In this document: positions 60,944-64,000 of the stretch, piece after piece
Layout of the letters: each line of letters opens with the position of its first letter
Position numbering within the stretch: position 1 is the stretch's first letter
Origin: Perognathus longimembris pacificus
Taxonomy: Eukaryota > Chordata > Mammalia > Rodentia > Heteromyidae
Assembly: GCF_023159225.1 (NCBI RefSeq)
Contig: NC_063161.1
Coordinates: 68,848,767 to 68,912,766, forward strand
Reading direction: 5' to 3'
Length of the DNA stretch: 64,000 nt
Notes under the pieces: generated by a model
Told to the model about the DNA's origin: nothing
Database searches by the model: none
What the model saw: the letters and a program-made list of their open reading frames with translations, nothing else
Translations under genes and position numbers: made by a program

Positions 60944-62076
60944 AAGAGGCTGGTCTGCTCTTTGGAATTCTCCTGTCAGTGCATGGCACAGCCCGTCACA
61001 GGCCAGGGTCAAGGCTGTTACCCTGGGGTCCCTCCAGCTTGCCTTAGTCACATTGGTTTCTATAGACAGCCTCATGCTCGTTCTGCTGAGCCCCCGACAA
61101 CTTCAGAGGGCAGAAACAGTATAGCAAAGGCTAGGCTCAGGATACAACCTGAGTTTGTACAGACACCACATGCCAGAAAGGTTAGGGGGCATCAGCTTAG
61201 GAGGCCAGTGGCCAACCACCTATACAGACAGCAGGGGTGCACTCGGGGCCCAGAGCCCTGCTCCCCACCTGTACAACCAGAGTCTCCCTAGAAACAAGCT
61301 GGCCTGAGAAGAGGAGTGTAATCCAAGGTAGAAACTGCTCCCTGACCCCGGCCAAGGGCCAGAGAGGGCACTCGTCCCAACCCTGGTTGTAAGCTGCTAC
61401 AGCCACAAAGCCCCAGCTTTTCACGTGTCCATAGATCATAAGCACCTGGCTGAACCTTGGCCTTCTTGGGCGTCACTGCTCTGCAATCACATCCAGCGAT
61501 AACATCTGCAAGGAGAAAGGAAGAGAATAGGGTGTGCTGAGTAACATAGGAAGTATAGTTGCAGGCCTGGTTTTAGAAAGCTTGGAGGTTTTTGCAACCC
61601 CTGCTGAATGAGTTTGGAGCTGGTGGTGAAGATTAAGGCAGGGTTGAGTTAGAGGGTGTGGAGTGGATGTTATGTGTAGTTTGTTGCAAAACTGCTACAG
61701 GTGCTTCCCCCAGTGTCAAGGCAGGGAGTCCTGGTTCAGGATCTCATTGAGCAAAAATGTACTGAGTAAACAAGAGTTGGTGTGGCACTCAGGAAATTCC
61801 AAGGTGATAAGGCTGCCCTACTTTTGTGGCCTGTGTCAGCCTGCTGCCTTCATGGGTGCTTCCTCCACCCCTGCAAGCCCACATAGAAACCTCCCCTGCT
61901 TAAAGCAATAAGAAATTGTAAGTAAAGGTTGGAGTGGCTGGTGACCATGCTGCTGCAAGTCTTGACTGTTCAGTCTCCTAGGGAACTGCTGGCTTTGCTC
62001 TTCAGCACCTCAGCCCACAACCTACCGCACTTTCAAGCCTGGCTTTGCATCTTGGAGAGCAAGAAGACACACTTTG

Positions 62077-62295
62077 GGCTAGGGATATGGCCTAGTGGCA
62101 AGAGTGCTTGCCTCGTATACATGAAGCCCTGGGTTCAATTCCCCAGCACCACATATACAGAAAACGGCTAGAAGTAGCGCTGTGGCTCAAGTGGCAGAGT
62201 GCTAGCCTTGAGCAAAAAGAAGCCAGGGACACTGCTCAGGCCCTGAGTCAAAGCCCCAGGACTGGCAAAACAAAATAGAACAAAACAAAAAACAA
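62077..62295 (+). mobile_element. IDL-Geo SINE
   Basis: Flanked by AAGAAGACACACTTTG at 62061-62076 and 62296-62311. Confidence 0.94.
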
Positions 62296-62440
62296 AAGAA
62301 GACACACTTTGTCCAGGGGGAAAAGGGTGGCAGAAACAATGAATTATATTGGAGGTGCAGCAGCACCTGCTCGTGCCAGTAGAAGGCAAGGAGACTGCTC
62401 ACTGGGAGCCAGGTTTCAAGCTGATGTGATGAAGAGCAGA

Positions 62441-62735
62441 GCCAGGTATGGTGGCTCACGTCTAATCCCGGCTACTTGAGTCAGGATTAGGAGAATTGTG
62501 GTTCAAGGCCAACTTCTGAGATCCACTTTCAACCCATAGCTGGAATAGTAGTGCACACCTGTCATTACAGATGTAATAAGTATAAATAGGATCAAGATCT
62601 AGGCTAGCCTGGGCAAAAACATAAGACTTTATCCTAAAAAAAACTAAACAGAAAGGACTAGGGGCATGGCTTAAGTATCATGGCTCATGTGCCTGGCAAG
62701 CATGAGGCTCTGAGTGCAAACCCCAAGAGTAGAGA
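62441..62735 (+). mobile_element. B1 dimer plus ID-like arm
   Basis: Same architecture as 3699-3998: two B1-like units, then an ID-like arm (GGGGCATGGCTTAAGTATCA ... GAGTGCAAACCCC) without the Geo insert. Confidence 0.6.
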
Positions 62736-63837
62736 GTAAACTTCCTGCTGGTCAGTGCCACTGACTGCATCAATGGGCTACAGGGTAGTCATGTTCCTGC
62801 AGGGTGTGTCCTTGGCTAGTACGCCAGTTCCCTTTATTGCATTTGGCCTCCAGAGCTGGGTTTCTGGAAGCATGTGCAGTGTCAAGGTGAGAGAGGGTGA
62901 AGCCTGCTTGGGAATTCACTTTCTCAGTCTCTCAAGGAAGAGCAGATGACCTGACTGAGTAGAGCCGGGGCACCCAGGCTGCTCTTTGTCCTGGATGGAA
63001 CCTTGACTGCCGCCTGCTGAGACTGAGGCAGGGAGGGTCCTGGGTGCCAGCTCTAGCTGGGCACTGGACCTATAGTCCTTGTTGTTCTTTTCATGTGTGT
63101 GCTGGAGGTCCAAGGAGGAAGGAGGCTGAGAGTCCAGCTCAGGCTTGCTTGAGGGCATGGAATCACTGCTCCCACAGTGCATCTTCTAACTGGTGGCTGT
63201 TTCTATAAGAAGGCTCTTTTTTAGAATTGCTCTTTTGCACAGAAAATCCCCAATTAATGGCTATGTCATTGGTAATTGCATGACCAGGGACACCAGGTGC
63301 CAGGCCTACAAAGAAGGCCATGTCCCTCACCCTAAGGAGCTCATGTAGAAAAGCAGCACATGGAGTCCCAGGTGTGAGGAGGCCAAGGCTGGGGGCCCCA
63401 TGTGCTGAATGACAACAGCAGCACTGGCAGGCTGAACAATGGGGTGCAGGGTGGTTAGGTAGGGAGAGCATGGTCTCAGCAGTTGGCAGTGTTGTCCTGG
63501 TGCCTGTCAGGGACCACGTCCCTCCTACACCCGTGCACAGCCTGGGACAGCATGGCATGGGCTCCGCAACAGGTGTCCCTGACGAGTCCTTCTTACCTGC
63601 TCTGCTGCCATCTCCCCACCCCAGTGTTTGCTTCCTGGGCCACGCCGTGTGTCCCCTCCTGTACTACATTGCCAGCCCCTCACTGCCAACAGTGGCAGAG
63701 GTTTCACAGGAGTCATCCTTTCCCCAGAGAACCACGGTGGTGGGCACTGGGAGCCCAGTGAGGCCACATTGGTGCACTTAGGTTTTTTTGTTGATGTTTT
63801 ATTTCATTTTGGGGTTTTTTTTGTTTTTGTTTTTTGG

Positions 63838-64000
63838 GTTTTTTTTTTGGACCAGTCTTGGGGGCTTGGGACTCAGGGCCTGAGTGCTGTCCCTGGCTTC
63901 TTTTTGCTCAAGGCTAGCACTTTACCTCTTGAGCCACAGCGCCACTTCTGGCCTTTTCTATATATGTGGTGCTGAGGAATAGAACCCAAGGCTTCATGAA
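63838..64000 (-). mobile_element. IDL-Geo SINE cut by the window end
   Basis: Antisense Geo arm and the start of the left arm (GAATAGAACCCAAGGCTTCA); continues beyond 64000. Confidence 0.88.

Larger units (their letters stand above)
58880..64000 (+). other. LMTK2: LMTK2 intron 6 (partial)
   Basis: Starts with GTAAGT and runs off the window. Carries one L1 3' end, four IDL-Geo copies and one B1-type SINE. 58880-59590, 60110-60720, 60960-62040 and 62740-63780 are largely unique, with no exon recognised. Confidence 0.8.

Noticed and set aside
7000..62300. Regularly repeated roughly 190-bp units, superficially array-like
   Set aside because: They are dispersed SINEs in both orientations with individual target duplications, not a CRISPR or satellite array.
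63163..63781. Several 80-131 codon frames on both strands near the window end
   Set aside because: Intronic, in mutually overlapping frames with low-complexity Pro/Ser/Cys composition and no similarity to the LMTK2 continuation.

Overview
This is mammalian nuclear DNA, and the repeats point to a geomyoid rodent (pocket mouse, kangaroo rat or pocket gopher). The window holds 36 copies of a roughly 190-bp dimeric SINE. Its left arm resembles the rodent ID element (tRNA-Ala-like) and its right arm matches the published description of IDL-Geo, a SINE reported only from Geomyoidea. One near-canonical ID element, B1-like (7SL-derived) SINEs, L1 pieces, one solo LTR and older MIR/L2 remnants make up most of the rest. 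The species call rests on SINE structure alone.

Only one protein-coding gene is supported: the 5' part of LMTK2 (lemur tyrosine kinase 2, also BREK/KPI-2/AATYK2) on the plus strand. Six coding exons are readable, at 16339-16432, 42816-42940, 47490-47634, 50347-50420, 54748-54866 and 58792-58879. All have GT-AG borders and compatible phases, and together they encode 215 residues: leader/first membrane segment, second membrane segment, an acidic linker, and the kinase N-lobe up to the hinge. The C-lobe and the long C-terminal tail lie beyond position 64000.

Layout: 1-15800 is the 5' flank, made of repeats with no recognisable gene. 15890-16440 is a TATA-less CpG-island promoter with an Sp1-type box, a perfect 14-bp palindrome combining an E-box with two CRE-like half sites, and two upstream ORFs. 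A G-rich minisatellite (about 16440-17040) starts just after the exon 1 donor. Intron 1 (26.4 kb) carries dense SINE insertions. Introns 2-5 are 2.7-4.5 kb each. Intron 6 runs off the window.

The most interesting signals concern the mobile elements. The Geo arm itself looks like an ID/tRNA unit with about 20 nt inserted between its A and B boxes. The same arm also occurs behind a B1-like head. Two young IDL-Geo subfamilies can be separated by linked diagnostic bases. Three IDL-Geo copies landed independently at the same internal site of an older SINE. I found no prokaryote-type or otherwise new multi-gene system; the novelty here is in retrotransposon structure and in the LMTK2 promoter.
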